Shown: positions 1-8,900 of the stretch, piece by piece
How the letters are laid out: every line of letters begins with the position of its first letter
Position numbering within the stretch: the stretch's first letter is position 1
Notes under the pieces: generated by a model
Told to the model about the DNA's origin: nothing
Seen by the model: only the letters and a program-made list of their open reading frames with translations
Databases searched by the model: none
Position numbers and translations under genes: made by a program
Assembly: GCA_000227525.2 (NCBI GenBank)
Contig: AGIG01000034.1
Coordinates: 206,482-270,481 of the forward strand
Direction: 5' to 3'
Length of the DNA: 64,000 nucleotides
Source: a gamma proteobacterium HIMB30
GTDB lineage: Bacteria; Pseudomonadota; Gammaproteobacteria; Pseudomonadales; Litorivicinaceae

Positions 1-114
1 TCACGGCAGTTGCATGCCAACTATCAAGTTGCTGAACAACTCGCCGGGCGTGGTGATTTCAAAGGGATGTCGGTTGCTGAAGTCGCTAACTTTATCAACC
101 AAAAAACACTTTAA
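1..114 (+). CDS. C-terminal end of a gene cut by the window edge
   Basis: Reading frame 1 is open from the first base to a TAA at 112-114 and gives the last 37 residues of a protein. The tail is mostly helical in composition and ends in FINQKTL. It is too short for me to assign a family. It reads toward the minus-strand gene at 152-322, and a strong hairpin lies between the two stop codons, which fits the 3' end of a real gene. Confidence 0.6.
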   Translation, partial: SRQLHANYQVAEQLAGRGDFKGMSVAEVANFINQKTL

Positions 115-126
115 CCCTTACAACTG

Positions 127-150
127 ATTGGGCGGAAAACTCCGCCCAAT
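127..150. terminator. Hairpin between convergent genes
   Basis: ATTGGGCGGA and TCCGCCCAAT form a perfect 10-bp stem around an AAAC loop. It sits between the stop of the plus-strand partial gene (112-114) and the stop of the minus-strand DUF6435 gene (152-154). No long T-run follows on either strand, so factor-independent termination is likely but not certain; the position suggests a bidirectional terminator. Confidence 0.6.
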
Positions 151-151
151 G

Positions 152-322
152 CTACGACTGGCTGAACTGATCAAGCTCCGCTTTTTTCGCTTCAGCCATC
201 TCGGTCAATTCTGAGTATTTACGAATATCGCCACTCCGCTGCGCTTGCATCGCCTGCTCGAGCAGCGCCTTATATTCTTGATCCAACCTTTTCTTCGGAT
301 CTGTTTTTAAAAAACCAAACAT
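152..322 (-). CDS. DUF6435 family small protein
   Basis: A 56-residue basic/acidic helical protein that begins MFGFLKTDPKKRLDQEY and continues with a LLEQAMQAQRSGD stretch, a layout I recognise as the DUF6435 family of gammaproteobacteria. The function is unknown. I start it at the ATG at 322 rather than an upstream in-frame ATG at 337, because GGAGG lies about 6 bases upstream of 322 and the longer form would translate through that site. It is probably cytosolic and consists of one helical hairpin. It converges on the partial gene at the window edge. Confidence 0.8.
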   Translation of the reverse strand: MFGFLKTDPKKRLDQEYKALLEQAMQAQRSGDIRKYSELTEMAEAKKAELDQFSQS

Positions 323-383
323 CAACACCTCCGTCACCTCTCTTTGTGATGGCGCCGGATGCGTGGTTTTAAACCCTCATCGC

Positions 384-1604
384 CTAGACAACAGACCCCG
401 CGGCATACCCGGACGACCAGGCCCACTGAAAGTTATATCCGCCAAGATGACCTGTCACATCAACAACCTCCCCGATGAAATAAAGACCCCGATGCTCGGA
501 GCACTCCATTGTTTTCGATGAAATATGACGCGTATCGACCCCGCGTAACGTGACCTCAGCGGTCCGGTATCCTTCGGTCCCTGACGGTTTTAATGTCCAC
601 GCAGTGAGACTCGATCCAATCTTCCGAAGAACTGCGTCTGGAATCTCGGCTAATGGCGTTGTTTGATAACTGGACCACAACAGTGCTTCGAGTTCGTTAA
701 CCAATGTCTTTGGCAATAATTGTGTCAGTACCGTTCGCACCAGCGATTTACCGTGATGGCCTTTTGCGTCTAATAAATACTCACTGGCATCACAATCGGG
801 CATCAAGTTGATTGTTATCGGCTGACCTGGCGACCAATAGCTCGAGACTTGCAACGATACAGGCCCCGACAGGCCTCGATGGGTAAACAATAATCCCTCA
901 CGGAAACTCTGCCCCGACGCCGCCATCACAACATCAGTCGATAAACCAGCGAGACGCTCGCAAAGTGATTTCCATTGATCGCTGAAAGTGAATGGGACAA
1001 GCGCCGCCGATCGATCGAGCACATCTAAACCGAATTGCTCGGCAAGCTCGTAACCAAATCCTGTCGCGCCCATCGTCGGGATCGACAGTCCACCCGTCGC
1101 GACCACCAAACTGTGACAGGTAAATTCACCGAGCGATGTTTGCAGGGAATATTCATCGCTCAATTGCTCGACCGAGGTGATCTGACAGTGCGTGAGAATC
1201 TCAACCCCAACTTCTTCACATTCGGTGAGCAGCATCTCAAGAATCTGCTTCGACGACTTGTCACAAAACAATTGTCCGAGCGTCTTCTCGTGGTATGCGA
1301 TCCCGTGCTTCTCAACTAACGCGACGAAATCCCACTGAGTGTATGAACTTAATGCTGATTTCACGAAATGCGGATTGGACGAAATGTAATTCTCGGGATC
1401 AATGTGCAGATTGGTGAAATTGCAACTCCCGCCACCGGACATCAGAATTTTTTTACCAACCTTATTGCTGCTGTCGAGCACGAGTACTTTTCGCCCACGT
1501 TGACCTGCCGTCAGGGCACAAAAAAGACCGGCTGCACCTCCGCCAATGACAATACAATCAACACCCGTTTTCTTTGCCAACGATTCGCACCACCTCAGAT
1601 TCAA
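384..1604 (-). CDS. BaiN/HI0933-family FAD-dependent oxidoreductase
   Basis: A 406-residue flavoprotein. Residues 17-27 form the FAD dinucleotide-binding motif (CIVIGGGAAGL), followed by a GKKILMSGGGSCNFTN segment typical of the HI0933/BaiN (YhiN) family. The C-terminal part has GLYFIGEVVDVTGHLGGYN and a WAWSSGYAAG stretch, which complete the FAD site. Family members are putative NAD(P)/FAD-dependent oxidoreductases of poorly defined substrate; BaiN acts in bile acid dehydroxylation, and that role should not be transferred here. It is full length, cytosolic and monocistronic. The start at 1604 is plausible, but the first dozen residues may be dispensable. Confidence 0.88.
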   Translation of the reverse strand: MNLRWCESLAKKTGVDCIVIGGGAAGLFCALTAGQRGRKVLVLDSSNKVGKKILMSGGGSCNFTNLHIDPENYISSNPHFVKSALSSYTQWDFVALVEKHGIAYHEKTLGQLFCDKSSKQILEMLLTECEEVGVEILTHCQITSVEQLSDEYSLQTSLGEFTCHSLVVATGGLSIPTMGATGFGYELAEQFGLDVLDRSAALVPFTFSDQWKSLCERLAGLSTDVVMAASGQSFREGLLFTHRGLSGPVSLQVSSYWSPGQPITINLMPDCDASEYLLDAKGHHGKSLVRTVLTQLLPKTLVNELEALLWSSYQTTPLAEIPDAVLRKIGSSLTAWTLKPSGTEGYRTAEVTLRGVDTRHISSKTMECSEHRGLYFIGEVVDVTGHLGGYNFQWAWSSGYAAGSVV

Positions 1605-1781
1605 TCAAGCGTTTACAATAGCAGATGATTTCGATTACTTAGGTGCCGAAAAGAGCTTTCATACTCAAACTCTGTCGCGACGATCTCATCATAAATCAGG
1701 ATTTGCCAACTCATCGATCTCAACGTTTAATCAGATACAAGTCTCTCGAGTTGAGTCAACAACACATTATATGAAGGCTCT

Positions 1782-2057
1782 ATGATTAAAGAATTATTTG
1801 TGATCATCATGGTGTTAACTGATGGTGAATCAGTTGTGTCGATTAATCATGCAACCGCCCATCAAAACCTCAATGTCTTTGAGACACTGAGAGAATGCGA
1901 AACCGAACTACCGAGTTTTGTGACATCGACATATCCCGAGTTCAGCCCACGCCCGAATCTCATTGATCATCAGGTGGTTGTGACTGGCAATGCAACATCC
2001 CCACTGGGCGATCGATTTGCTTCCTGGAGGTGTGCGACAATGTTTATCGAAGGCTAG
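1782..2057 (+). CDS. Small possible exported protein with two cysteines
   Basis: A 91-residue ORF that starts with ATG and has a weak AAGG upstream. The N-terminus is hydrophobic (IKELFVIIMVLTDG) and could be a short signal or membrane segment. It has two cysteines, one in a RECE context near residue 38 and one in WRCAT near the C-terminus. I do not recognise a named family. A frameshifted minus-strand gene at 2630-2877 shows the same layout (hydrophobic start, VSIN, then FES/FET with EC/AC, a cysteine near the end), which suggests that both belong to one small family. Coding status rests mainly on this resemblance. Confidence 0.5.
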   Translation: MIKELFVIIMVLTDGESVVSINHATAHQNLNVFETLRECETELPSFVTSTYPEFSPRPNLIDHQVVVTGNATSPLGDRFASWRCATMFIEG

Positions 2058-2114
2058 ACTGGTTCCACGAAAACATTGAATCCGTCGAGTGGTTGGACTC
2101 GATCAAAGCGTCGA

Positions 2115-2513
2115 CTAAAACAACTTCATTTGTTTGTCTGGCTCCCTCGCTCGAGCGAACGCATCCGAGAACACCTTTCCAAGAATCCCATAGCACAGCG
2201 GCAGTACCGCGTAGTTCCAGGCGACCGCTTGTTCTTTGACGGGTAGCTTCAGTGTTAATAGGACGCCAATCAAAAAAGCTAAAAGGCCACCATAAAGAGC
2301 ACCTAAACCAATCGAGCGCGCGTGTATCGAGCGATCCTGATCGACCATAAAGGAGTAAATAATTGAGAAAAGAAGCACAAAAAATAGGCTCTTCGGATCG
2401 ATTAAGACCACAGTCTCATGGGTAACAGTAAAACCCTCAGTCCACGTGAATGAAAGCAATCCCGCAGTCAAAAGGACTCCTGTGTATGTACGGATATAGC
2501 GGCGCTTCCTCAC
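2115..2513 (-). CDS. Small integral membrane protein
   Basis: A 132-residue protein with a basic N-terminus (RKRRYIR) and about four hydrophobic segments near residues 10-25, 40-56, 70-90 and 98-112, followed by a charged C-terminal tail. The start codon is GTG at 2513. I do not recognise the family. The positive-inside pattern suggests that both ends are cytoplasmic. It stands alone between a plus-strand small ORF and the frameshifted small gene. Confidence 0.6.
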   Translation of the reverse strand: MRKRRYIRTYTGVLLTAGLLSFTWTEGFTVTHETVVLIDPKSLFFVLLFSIIYSFMVDQDRSIHARSIGLGALYGGLLAFLIGVLLTLKLPVKEQAVAWNYAVLPLCYGILGKVFSDAFARAREPDKQMKLF

Positions 2514-2629
2514 CGATTCATCTCGCTCTACTTTTTATTTTTCTTTAACTTAACCCAACGGCCCGATAAGTTCACGGGGATTCATCCAAAAATAGACAAC
2601 TGACTTGGAGGCGTTCTTGCCACAACGGT

Positions 2630-2877
2630 CTAATTACCCACGCATCGTAACGTTTGAACAATCTGCGGAGAGACGCGAGATTTAAGAATAAGATCACCAC
2701 CCCGTTCTTTCACCACATAGTTGTCTGTCAATCGGTCATTTCTTTGCATGTTAACCAAGGTATTGCGACAAGCCTCGACTGATTCAAAGTGGTACCGCGA
2801 GCAAAACGTGGAACAAACTTATTAATACTGACGTTGTCTTCAATCAAGAACGTGGACGTCAAAATAATCCAAAACAT
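2630..2877 (-). pseudogene. Frameshifted small cysteine-pair protein gene
   Basis: From an ATG at 2877 the frame reads MFWIILTSTFLIEDNVSIN. A second minus-strand frame then carries a protein-like stretch, YHFESVEACRNTLVNMQ, and ends RCVGN at a TAG at 2630. The span of 248 bases is two more than a multiple of three, so one single-base change would join the frames; the switch must lie near 2805-2821 because the second frame opens after a TAA there. The joined product (about 82 residues) matches the plan of the gene at 1782-2057. It starts 17 bases downstream of the mscS-like stop on the same strand. It could be a genuine pseudogene or an assembly error. Confidence 0.5.
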
Positions 2878-2893
2878 GTCACCGGCCCTTTAG

Positions 2894-3799
2894 TTAATTT
2901 TGCTTTGGCGCAAGGATATTTTCTGGCGCACGTGCGGCTTCAGACTGACCTCTCGCGAGCGCGAGCGAGTACTCAGCAAAACCAGAGATGTCGACCCGAG
3001 GATATGGGATAGTTATTTTCGACTCATCAAAAATAGCTTTGATCTGTTCGAGAAGTTCCATCTGAGCAACCAATACGTTGTCTGTGGCAACCCACACACG
3101 AGCGAGGAGATTCACGCCGTATTCACCAAAGCTCTCGACACCCACCACAACATCGGTCTTATCGATCACCAATGATGAGGAATCAAATAGCTTAACCAGT
3201 AACCGCTTTGCCTCGGCAACTTCATCCTCGTAAGCAATTGAGACCTGCAGATCTATTCGACGCGTGGGGAATTTTGAGAAATTGATAATGTTATTTGATA
3301 AACAGCTATTGTTCGGAATGGTAACCATCTTGTTATCAATCGTCCTCAGCGTCGTCGTCAAAAGACCAACACTCTCAACCTTCCCCGCGACCCCATTTAT
3401 TTCTACATGATCCTTCTTCTTAAAGACCTTATTGCCGGCCAACAAAATCCCTGCCGCTAGGTTGCTCAAAGAGTTCTGAAGCGCAAGACCAATAGCAAGA
3501 CCGGCCGCACCGATCGCTGCCACAAGGGAATGCGTCTGGATTCCTAACGAGCTCAGGGCGCTGATTATCACCACGATGTAAAGAACGACTTTCGCTGTGG
3601 TTATCGCAAACTCAGTAACGAGAGGCTCTAGCCGCAGCTTCTCTGAAAGAACCTCGACACGACTCGCCATCCAGCGAAGAGTAAGCCAAGCACACAATCC
3701 GAGGATAAGTAGAGATCCGAGAGATTTACCGGCGTTGAAGAATCCAGAAAAAGTAACTTGGGTTACTAAACTTTCCATTGTTTTAATCTCAAAATCCAT
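2894..3799 (-). CDS. MscS-family small-conductance mechanosensitive channel
   Basis: A 301-residue inner-membrane channel that releases solutes on hypo-osmotic shock. It has an N-terminal membrane segment near residues 25-45, a second near 70-88, and the pore-lining TM3 with the Gly/Ala-rich pattern GAAGLAIGLALQNSLSNLAAG. The beta domain of the cytosolic vestibule follows (DHVEINGVAGKVESVG, TIPNNSCLSNNIIN) and then an alpha/beta C-terminal domain. The length is close to E. coli MscS (286). The in-frame ATG at codon 8 is an alternative start. The last 25 residues are divergent. Confidence 0.92.
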   Translation of the reverse strand: MDFEIKTMESLVTQVTFSGFFNAGKSLGSLLILGLCAWLTLRWMASRVEVLSEKLRLEPLVTEFAITTAKVVLYIVVIISALSSLGIQTHSLVAAIGAAGLAIGLALQNSLSNLAAGILLAGNKVFKKKDHVEINGVAGKVESVGLLTTTLRTIDNKMVTIPNNSCLSNNIINFSKFPTRRIDLQVSIAYEDEVAEAKRLLVKLFDSSSLVIDKTDVVVGVESFGEYGVNLLARVWVATDNVLVAQMELLEQIKAIFDESKITIPYPRVDISGFAEYSLALARGQSEAARAPENILAPKQN

Positions 3800-4272
3800 C
3801 TACATCAATGATCACACAAATCACGATTTGAGGACATCAATGATCCAGCGGCGATAACGAATTCGCATGACCTGCATGAATTAAAGGGCTACTTTCAAAA
3901 TTGGCATCACTTATGCTGGTTTCTAGGCAGACGCCCATCCGGTGTCAAAAAAAAGACGGTTCAATCTGGGCTGAGCGGGAATCGCCAGAATTGGATGAAC
4001 GGGTCTCAATAAAACAAGAGTAATTTAATGAAACATCAAACTTAACCCCCCGAGATGCTGAGGCTCTCGGGGATTAAGTTGATCTAATAATTCATCCCAA
4101 TAAGGCGAACAGCATCTGTCGTAGAGGAAGTCTTTCATGGTCAGTTTTGAAGTGAGTAATTAACCAATCCGCGTGACCTTTGACAATAGCGAGCGGAGTA
4201 GAGCGACTGGGCACAACTGAGAAGACGTGTAAACTAAGGTAACCGAATACGTAATAGGTTTGGGAGAATGGG
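3800..4272. other. Intergenic region with one hairpin
   Basis: No convincing coding frame was found in these 473 bases. At 4041-4078, CTTAACCCCCCGAGA and TCTCGGGGATTAAG form an imperfect stem of about 13 pairs around a TGCTGAGGC loop. There is no T-run, so it could be an RNA structure or a terminator remnant. The segment separates the leftward mscS-like gene from the rightward SufU-like gene and should carry both promoters; I could not define them. Confidence 0.4.
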
Positions 4273-4734
4273 TTGGACCAGGACCATCTAAAAGAACTAA
4301 TTTCGGATCATGCCAGTCATCCGAGAAATAAGTATCAACTAGAACAAGCAACCTGTACCTGCCGCGGAAAAAACCCATTATGCGGTGACGAAGTCACTAT
4401 TCAGATCAGACTCTCCAGCTGCTCGTCGAAGATCGAGCAAATTACCTACTTAGGTCGTGGCTGCCCCATATCACAAGCGTCTGCATCGATCGTTACCGAA
4501 GTGTGCTCAGGGCTTTCGCCGTCTGACGCCTCTGCTCTGGCTTCCCATTTGAGAAATGTCATCACCACCGATGATCAAACGCAAATCGATGACCATTTGG
4601 CGTCTGCATGGTCTCAGGTCGAAGCGCTCGCAGCGATCCAAGTTAACCCTTCACGCGTGAAATGCGTGATGCTCGCCTGGCACACCTTGACACATGCGTT
4701 GAAAGAACCCGGGAAATCCGACACCGTGTTTTAA
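4273..4734 (+). CDS. SufU/IscU-like Fe-S scaffold or Zn-dependent sulfur acceptor
   Basis: A 153-residue NifU_N-type protein. The three conserved cysteines of the family are present: Cys37 in NPLCGD, Cys64 in GRGCPISQASAS and Cys131 in VKCVML. The GD after Cys37 supplies the usual Asp. The longer spacing between the second and third Cys is the SufU-type insertion. SufU accepts sulfur from SufS cysteine desulfurase, but no suf genes are next to it, so it is an orphan. The start is TTG at 4273 with GGAG about 8 bases upstream. Its stop overlaps the stop of the convergent molybdopterin-binding gene by 4 bases. Proximity to an Fe-S and molybdenum enzyme operon is suggestive only. Confidence 0.8.
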   Translation: MDQDHLKELISDHASHPRNKYQLEQATCTCRGKNPLCGDEVTIQIRLSSCSSKIEQITYLGRGCPISQASASIVTEVCSGLSPSDASALASHLRNVITTDDQTQIDDHLASAWSQVEALAAIQVNPSRVKCVMLAWHTLTHALKEPGKSDTVF

Positions 4735-5759
4735 GCAGAAAGATCAAGTAATTTTCGAGAAGTCGTCTCTCGAATCGTTCGATTCGGTTGGTCCTTAAGA
4801 AGGCCTCCAACTCCCATCATTTGAATATGCCCAGGGTCTAGTTTGAGACCGGCCATCAAGCGATCCAGCACCAAATCAAGTCCATTGAAAGCCGGTGATC
4901 TAACACAACCCGGCATACCAATGACAACCATTGTGTCTAAATGACCCACCATCATGAGATTTCCAGGGTCGACCGGCATTCCAAAATATGAAACATGTCC
5001 ACCAAGCGAAGTCAGGGCAGCTGGGACAACGTCTTGACGATCACAAATGGCTGAGGCACCCAAAACCATGACCAGATTAACTTCTCGTAAAGACGCGCGA
5101 TGAATTTGTTCTGCAATCTGCGCTACATCATGCTCGACAAGCGAGTGAGGTAATTCAGTGAGACCGTAGAAAGCAATTCGATCGCGCTGTGTTTCATATC
5201 CTTTTTTCTGTACTTTGGTTGTGATCGTCTCGTTGTAGGATTGAATCAATTCAACTCTAAGATCGGTCAACCACGGCATCACCGATACGGTCATTGACTG
5301 AAGAAATCGCTCAGCCTCGTCAACAAACTTGTCACGAACATAGAACGGAATGATTTTCAAAGTCGCAACGTGATCGCCCGCTTGCACAGGCGTATTAGGA
5401 AGGACCGTCGCCAAGGTAATTTCTTCGGTTATTGAGTTGAAAGTATCGATCTGCCCTCGCTCAAAATGAATCAGCCCATCGCAGATTGAGTAGATATTGA
5501 AACGCCCTCCATTTGCACGCTCCGCACGACAGTTTGTCCAGTTCATTTGTCTGATCAGTCGCTCGGCAACGATGTCTTCAATGACATCGAAGGCTTCGGC
5601 AATCACAATTTCAACGGAATCAACACCAGCTTCGATCAAATCCCGAATATCAAGCTCAGATAAGATGGAGGCCTTAGGTATCCGCCTTGATTTTCCCAAA
5701 TGGGAATGTGCGAGCTTATGTCCCGCGGCATTTTGAACCTGACAGCGACTGAATTTCAT
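4731..5759 (-). CDS. Molybdopterin-binding (MoeA/MogA-like) protein of the CODH operon
   Basis: A 342-residue cytosolic protein with a MoCF_biosynth-like fold in its C-terminal half: VNLVMVLGASAICDRQDVVP, then GMPVDPGNLMMVGHLD and IGMPGCVRSPAFNGLDLVLDRL. Such proteins bind molybdopterin or its adenylated form and often accompany CoxL/XDH-type hydroxylases as a stand-alone form of the MobA-MoeA fusion. The N-terminal 150 residues resemble the MoeA-like linker region (KASILSELDIRDLIEAGV). It is the last gene of the operon, and its start at 5759 overlaps the preceding xdhC-like stop by 4 bases. The inferred role is molybdenum cofactor handling for CO dehydrogenase. Confidence 0.82.
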   Translation of the reverse strand: MKFSRCQVQNAAGHKLAHSHLGKSRRIPKASILSELDIRDLIEAGVDSVEIVIAEAFDVIEDIVAERLIRQMNWTNCRAERANGGRFNIYSICDGLIHFERGQIDTFNSITEEITLATVLPNTPVQAGDHVATLKIIPFYVRDKFVDEAERFLQSMTVSVMPWLTDLRVELIQSYNETITTKVQKKGYETQRDRIAFYGLTELPHSLVEHDVAQIAEQIHRASLREVNLVMVLGASAICDRQDVVPAALTSLGGHVSYFGMPVDPGNLMMVGHLDTMVVIGMPGCVRSPAFNGLDLVLDRLMAGLKLDPGHIQMMGVGGLLKDQPNRTIRETTSRKLLDLSA

Positions 5760-6751
5760 TGCTTACTCCGATATGTTGAAATCAGCTCTGCAAGGATCGA
5801 TACCGTAATCTCAGATGGCCCTTTCGCCCCGATCGACAGACCAACCGGTGACTGGAGCCGGTCAATTTCGAGATCTGTGAGGCCATTCTCAAGTAATCTC
5901 AGCCGACGCGAATTCGCCGATTTACTACCACCTAACGCACCAACATAAAAAGCGGATGACTTCAGCGCCAACATCAACGCGGGGTCATCGAACTTTGGAT
6001 CATGCGTCAGTGCAATGATTGCAGTTTCACTATCAATCCCGATGTCCGTTAACGCATCATCAGGCCACTGATTGATAATCGTGCATGTCGGAAAACGCTC
6101 TGCATTCGCCCAAACTTCGCGGGGATCGACGATTAACACATCAAATTCTAGAGACTGAAGGCCACTGACCAGAGCTTGTGCAATGTGAACACCACCAATG
6201 ATTATCGCTCGACGTTGTGGGCGAAACGTTTGTAGAAAAATTGAATGATTGATATCGAGCCCTGTTTTTCGCCCGAAATCCACGTGATTCGCTTGCAGCC
6301 ACTCAGATTCACCAATCGGCCGATCGAGGTTTGTCATATCCAGTTCACGCATTAACGTCGACACATTGCGATCACGTATCGATTGATATGCATCACCAAT
6401 CCAATGCTGTTTCGAACCAACCGATGGTTCGATCAAAACTTGAATCTGGCCACCGCACGCAAGTCCGATCGACAGTACGTCATCATCAGATACACCAAAT
6501 TCAACGAGACATACTTCACCCGTACGCATAGAGGTCAGAGCGCGTTCGACAACCGCATTCTCAACACAGCCACCCGAAACTGAACCTAAAAATTGACCGT
6601 TATCGTCCACTAACATGAACGCCCCAACCTCTCTCGGCGCCGAACCCCAAGTTGAAATGACAGTTGCCGACGCAAACGGCTGACTGTCGTCCAACCAAGC
6701 CGAACCGATCTTTAACAGATCTCTATCACGATAAACGGCACCGTCCATCAC
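5756..6751 (-). CDS. XdhC/CoxI-family molybdenum hydroxylase maturation factor (copy 2)
   Basis: A 331-residue protein with an N-terminal XdhC_CoxI domain (ATVISTWGSAPREVGAFMLV, then GSVSGGCVENAVVERAL) and a C-terminal Rossmann-type XdhC_C domain (RAIIIGGVHIAQALVSGL, IVDPREVWANAERFP, FYVGALGGSKSANSRRLRL). XdhC proteins bind the molybdenum cofactor, promote its sulfuration and deliver it to the apoenzyme. The conserved GGCVE cysteine is present. It overlaps its upstream and downstream neighbours by 4 bases each, so translation is probably coupled. It is equivalent in position to coxI/coxF-type genes of other cox operons. Confidence 0.88.
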   Translation of the reverse strand: MMDGAVYRDRDLLKIGSAWLDDSQPFASATVISTWGSAPREVGAFMLVDDNGQFLGSVSGGCVENAVVERALTSMRTGEVCLVEFGVSDDDVLSIGLACGGQIQVLIEPSVGSKQHWIGDAYQSIRDRNVSTLMRELDMTNLDRPIGESEWLQANHVDFGRKTGLDINHSIFLQTFRPQRRAIIIGGVHIAQALVSGLQSLEFDVLIVDPREVWANAERFPTCTIINQWPDDALTDIGIDSETAIIALTHDPKFDDPALMLALKSSAFYVGALGGSKSANSRRLRLLENGLTDLEIDRLQSPVGLSIGAKGPSEITVSILAELISTYRSKQ

Positions 6752-7431
6752 GAGGCTACGTATCCAGCGATTGCATCGGACGCGCCTTGCCGGTGCACCG
6801 AAGCGTTAAACGAGATAATCATACGGTCTCGCTGACCAACGTATGGCATCGCCTGATGTGGTAACCAGGACGGAAAAACCAGTAGGCGACCAGGAGTAGG
6901 ATCGAAATCGACTGTGGCATTCTGGAGGTATGCATTTCCATAGTCCATGTAAGCGCCACCCAGTCGCTCAAACAGGGGGCTGTAAAACCGTGTGATACCG
7001 TTCATTTGGTGATAGGTCGTATTCGTTACACGATCTTGACTGGGATCGACATCAACGACATAGACCGCTGACCACGAACAATTACCGTGCGTATGGATGT
7101 CGTGATGAGCACCGTTATTCGAAATCTGAAACCAAATGCCATTGATCTGAATTTGTAAATCCACGGACTCTTGCGGCCAAACCCCGTGGTTGGCTTTTTT
7201 TGCTGTATCGCGTACCGCTCCTGCTGCGAATTCAAGAAATTGATTCCACTCACTCAACTTGACCCGATGCAATAAATCATCACGACTGGCATAAAAAGTA
7301 TCACTCTCCGAATACTCCGGATCTGTCGCTCGCATCGCCATAAAAATACGCTGGAACAGCGGGTTAATATCAGTCGCATCACTGTACTGATGAACCCCGA
7401 TCAACGATGGCCATAGCTCAAGCGCTTCCAT
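6748..7431 (-). CDS. Putative Fe(II)/2-oxoglutarate-dependent oxygenase (TIGR02466-like)
   Basis: A 227-residue protein resembling the TIGR02466 putative 2OG-Fe(II) oxygenase family. The double-stranded beta-helix signature is visible as [17 protein letters not shown], which carries candidate iron ligands, followed about 70 residues later by [19 protein letters not shown] with the distal His and then RDRMIISFN, whose Arg would bind 2-oxoglutarate. It overlaps the upstream mocA-like gene by 14 bases and the downstream xdhC-like gene by 4 bases, so it is embedded in the CO dehydrogenase accessory operon. I know of no such component in characterised cox operons. The substrate is unknown; hydroxylation of a protein or small molecule is an inference. 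Confidence 0.78.
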   Translation of the reverse strand: MEALELWPSLIGVHQYSDATDINPLFQRIFMAMRATDPEYSESDTFYASRDDLLHRVKLSEWNQFLEFAAGAVRDTAKKANHGVWPQESVDLQIQINGIWFQISNNGAHHDIHTHGNCSWSAVYVVDVDPSQDRVTNTTYHQMNGITRFYSPLFERLGGAYMDYGNAYLQNATVDFDPTPGRLLVFPSWLPHQAMPYVGQRDRMIISFNASVHRQGASDAIAGYVAS

Positions 7432-8107
7432 AAACCGTTTCCACTGCCTCGGGGTATGTCAGTTTACGATCGAGTCTTTTTTCTAAAATTTCCAAGTCTT
7501 CCAGCGTATCGATATCAACGATAAATCGATCATTTTCAGTAGGCCAAGCAAAGCATTGTTCTTGATGATTGTTCCACCAATTACGGCACATTGGCTCAGC
7601 ATTATCTTGGTACTCATCCGTTATCGCATAATCAAAAATCACTGGGTTGCCAAGGTCTTGTTGGACAACCGGTCTCACCATCCGGATCCCTTCAGGACGC
7701 TTTTTATAAGCTCCAATCAAATCCGTATAATCAGCTGTTCCAAGCAATGGCATATCACTTGGCGTGACCATTACCGCATCAAACTTTCCATGAAGGGCGT
7801 CAATACCAGCACTGACCGAGTGCTTCTGTGACAAATCTGACTCCGCTGACAGATCAATAACTGTAATGGGAAAATCTTCAATTAAGGGACGAATGAGGTC
7901 CGCGTAATGCCCAAGAACAACAACAAGTTGATCGACCCCTGCACCAGATAACGCAATGAGTTGACGTCGAATCAGGGGCACTCCAGCAATTTCCAGCAGA
8001 CATTTGGGGCGATAACCCATTCGAGACCCCTGGCCCGCAGCAAGAACAACTGCACCCAGACTCAACCGTCCGTAAAGACCTCCACCTCCTTTCAGTATGC
8101 AACCCAT
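7418..8107 (-). CDS. MocA/MobA-like molybdenum cofactor nucleotidyltransferase
   Basis: A 229-residue protein with a nucleotide-diphospho-sugar-transferase fold. [20 protein letters not shown] is the nucleotide-binding signature, and [11 protein letters not shown] contains the metal-binding Asp. Members of this MobA-like family attach CMP (MocA) or GMP (MobA) to molybdopterin; CO dehydrogenase uses the cytosine dinucleotide form, so a MocA-type CTP:molybdopterin cytidylyltransferase is the better inference. The first 15 residues before LSLGAVV are atypical, so the true start may be an internal codon. It overlaps the previous gene by one base. Confidence 0.85.
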   Translation of the reverse strand: MGCILKGGGGLYGRLSLGAVVLAAGQGSRMGYRPKCLLEIAGVPLIRRQLIALSGAGVDQLVVVLGHYADLIRPLIEDFPITVIDLSAESDLSQKHSVSAGIDALHGKFDAVMVTPSDMPLLGTADYTDLIGAYKKRPEGIRMVRPVVQQDLGNPVIFDYAITDEYQDNAEPMCRNWWNNHQEQCFAWPTENDRFIVDIDTLEDLEILEKRLDRKLTYPEAVETVYGSA

Positions 8108-8895
8108 TAGGCGACCTGCTCAGTCATATCAGCGATGACTAATTGAGGTTTTCGTCTTTCTTTAACCAGACCAGCTAAAATCGAGACCACGATTTCGTCT
8201 GTCGTTTCCGCACTAATTTCAAGACCAGCGGGAGACACAATACGATTGATGTCGGATTCACCGATTCCATCAGTTAATAATTGCTCTTTGAGTTTTAGCG
8301 CTTTTTTTTCACTCGCGACGAAAAATACAATGCCATGAGTGTGTTGCAATGCACGTTTCAGAGAGTCTTTATCTTGTTTACCCTGTGTCGCGACGACACT
8401 TGTTCGATAAGAACCATCGACGTCTGTACCGGGTTCATAACGTGTTGTTGGTATCGAAACCAGCGGGCCAATGAACTCAAGCTTTTCCGCGACTGGCGTT
8501 GACCCAATAACCAGGATTGACTCGTTGTGAAGTCGCGGCTCAACGAGCAGTTCGAGACTGCCGCCAGAATGGCACGCCATATGAACATCTCGAACTCCAT
8601 TTTCGGTTACTGTTTCGCCGGTCGATGGACTAATCCTCACAATCAGTGGCTTTCCATCGATCAGTGCATCTGTCACTGCTTTCGTGATCACGGGCTGAGC
8701 ACATCCACCACCGATCCAACCAAATATTTCACCATCTACAGAGATAACCGCCTTGTCCCCAGGCTTCCCAGACGATGGTGATTCGGCTTTCACAACTGTG
8801 GCGATCGCATATGGTTCTTTCTTCGCTTCGAACATATTCAGTGCGTCAATCCAATTCATCATTGATTTCATGCCGTTTGATCTTTCTTCACTCAT
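8107..8895 (-). CDS. XdhC/CoxF-family maturation factor (copy 1)
   Basis: A 262-residue XdhC-type protein. The N-terminal domain has [20 protein letters not shown] and [12 protein letters not shown], with the conserved cysteine. The C-terminal domain is a reduced Rossmann fold ([18 protein letters not shown]) and ends in a family-typical [28 protein letters not shown] segment. In Afipia (Oligotropha) carboxidovorans CoxF, an XdhC relative, helps to build the bimetallic Mo-Cu site. As the first accessory gene after coxE, this copy is the better candidate for CoxF. An alternative start is the ATG at codon 9. Confidence 0.87.
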   Translation of the reverse strand: MSEERSNGMKSMMNWIDALNMFEAKKEPYAIATVVKAESPSSGKPGDKAVISVDGEIFGWIGGGCAQPVITKAVTDALIDGKPLIVRISPSTGETVTENGVRDVHMACHSGGSLELLVEPRLHNESILVIGSTPVAEKLEFIGPLVSIPTTRYEPGTDVDGSYRTSVVATQGKQDKDSLKRALQHTHGIVFFVASEKKALKLKEQLLTDGIGESDINRIVSPAGLEISAETTDEIVVSILAGLVKERRKPQLVIADMTEQVA

Positions 8896-8900
8896 TGCGA

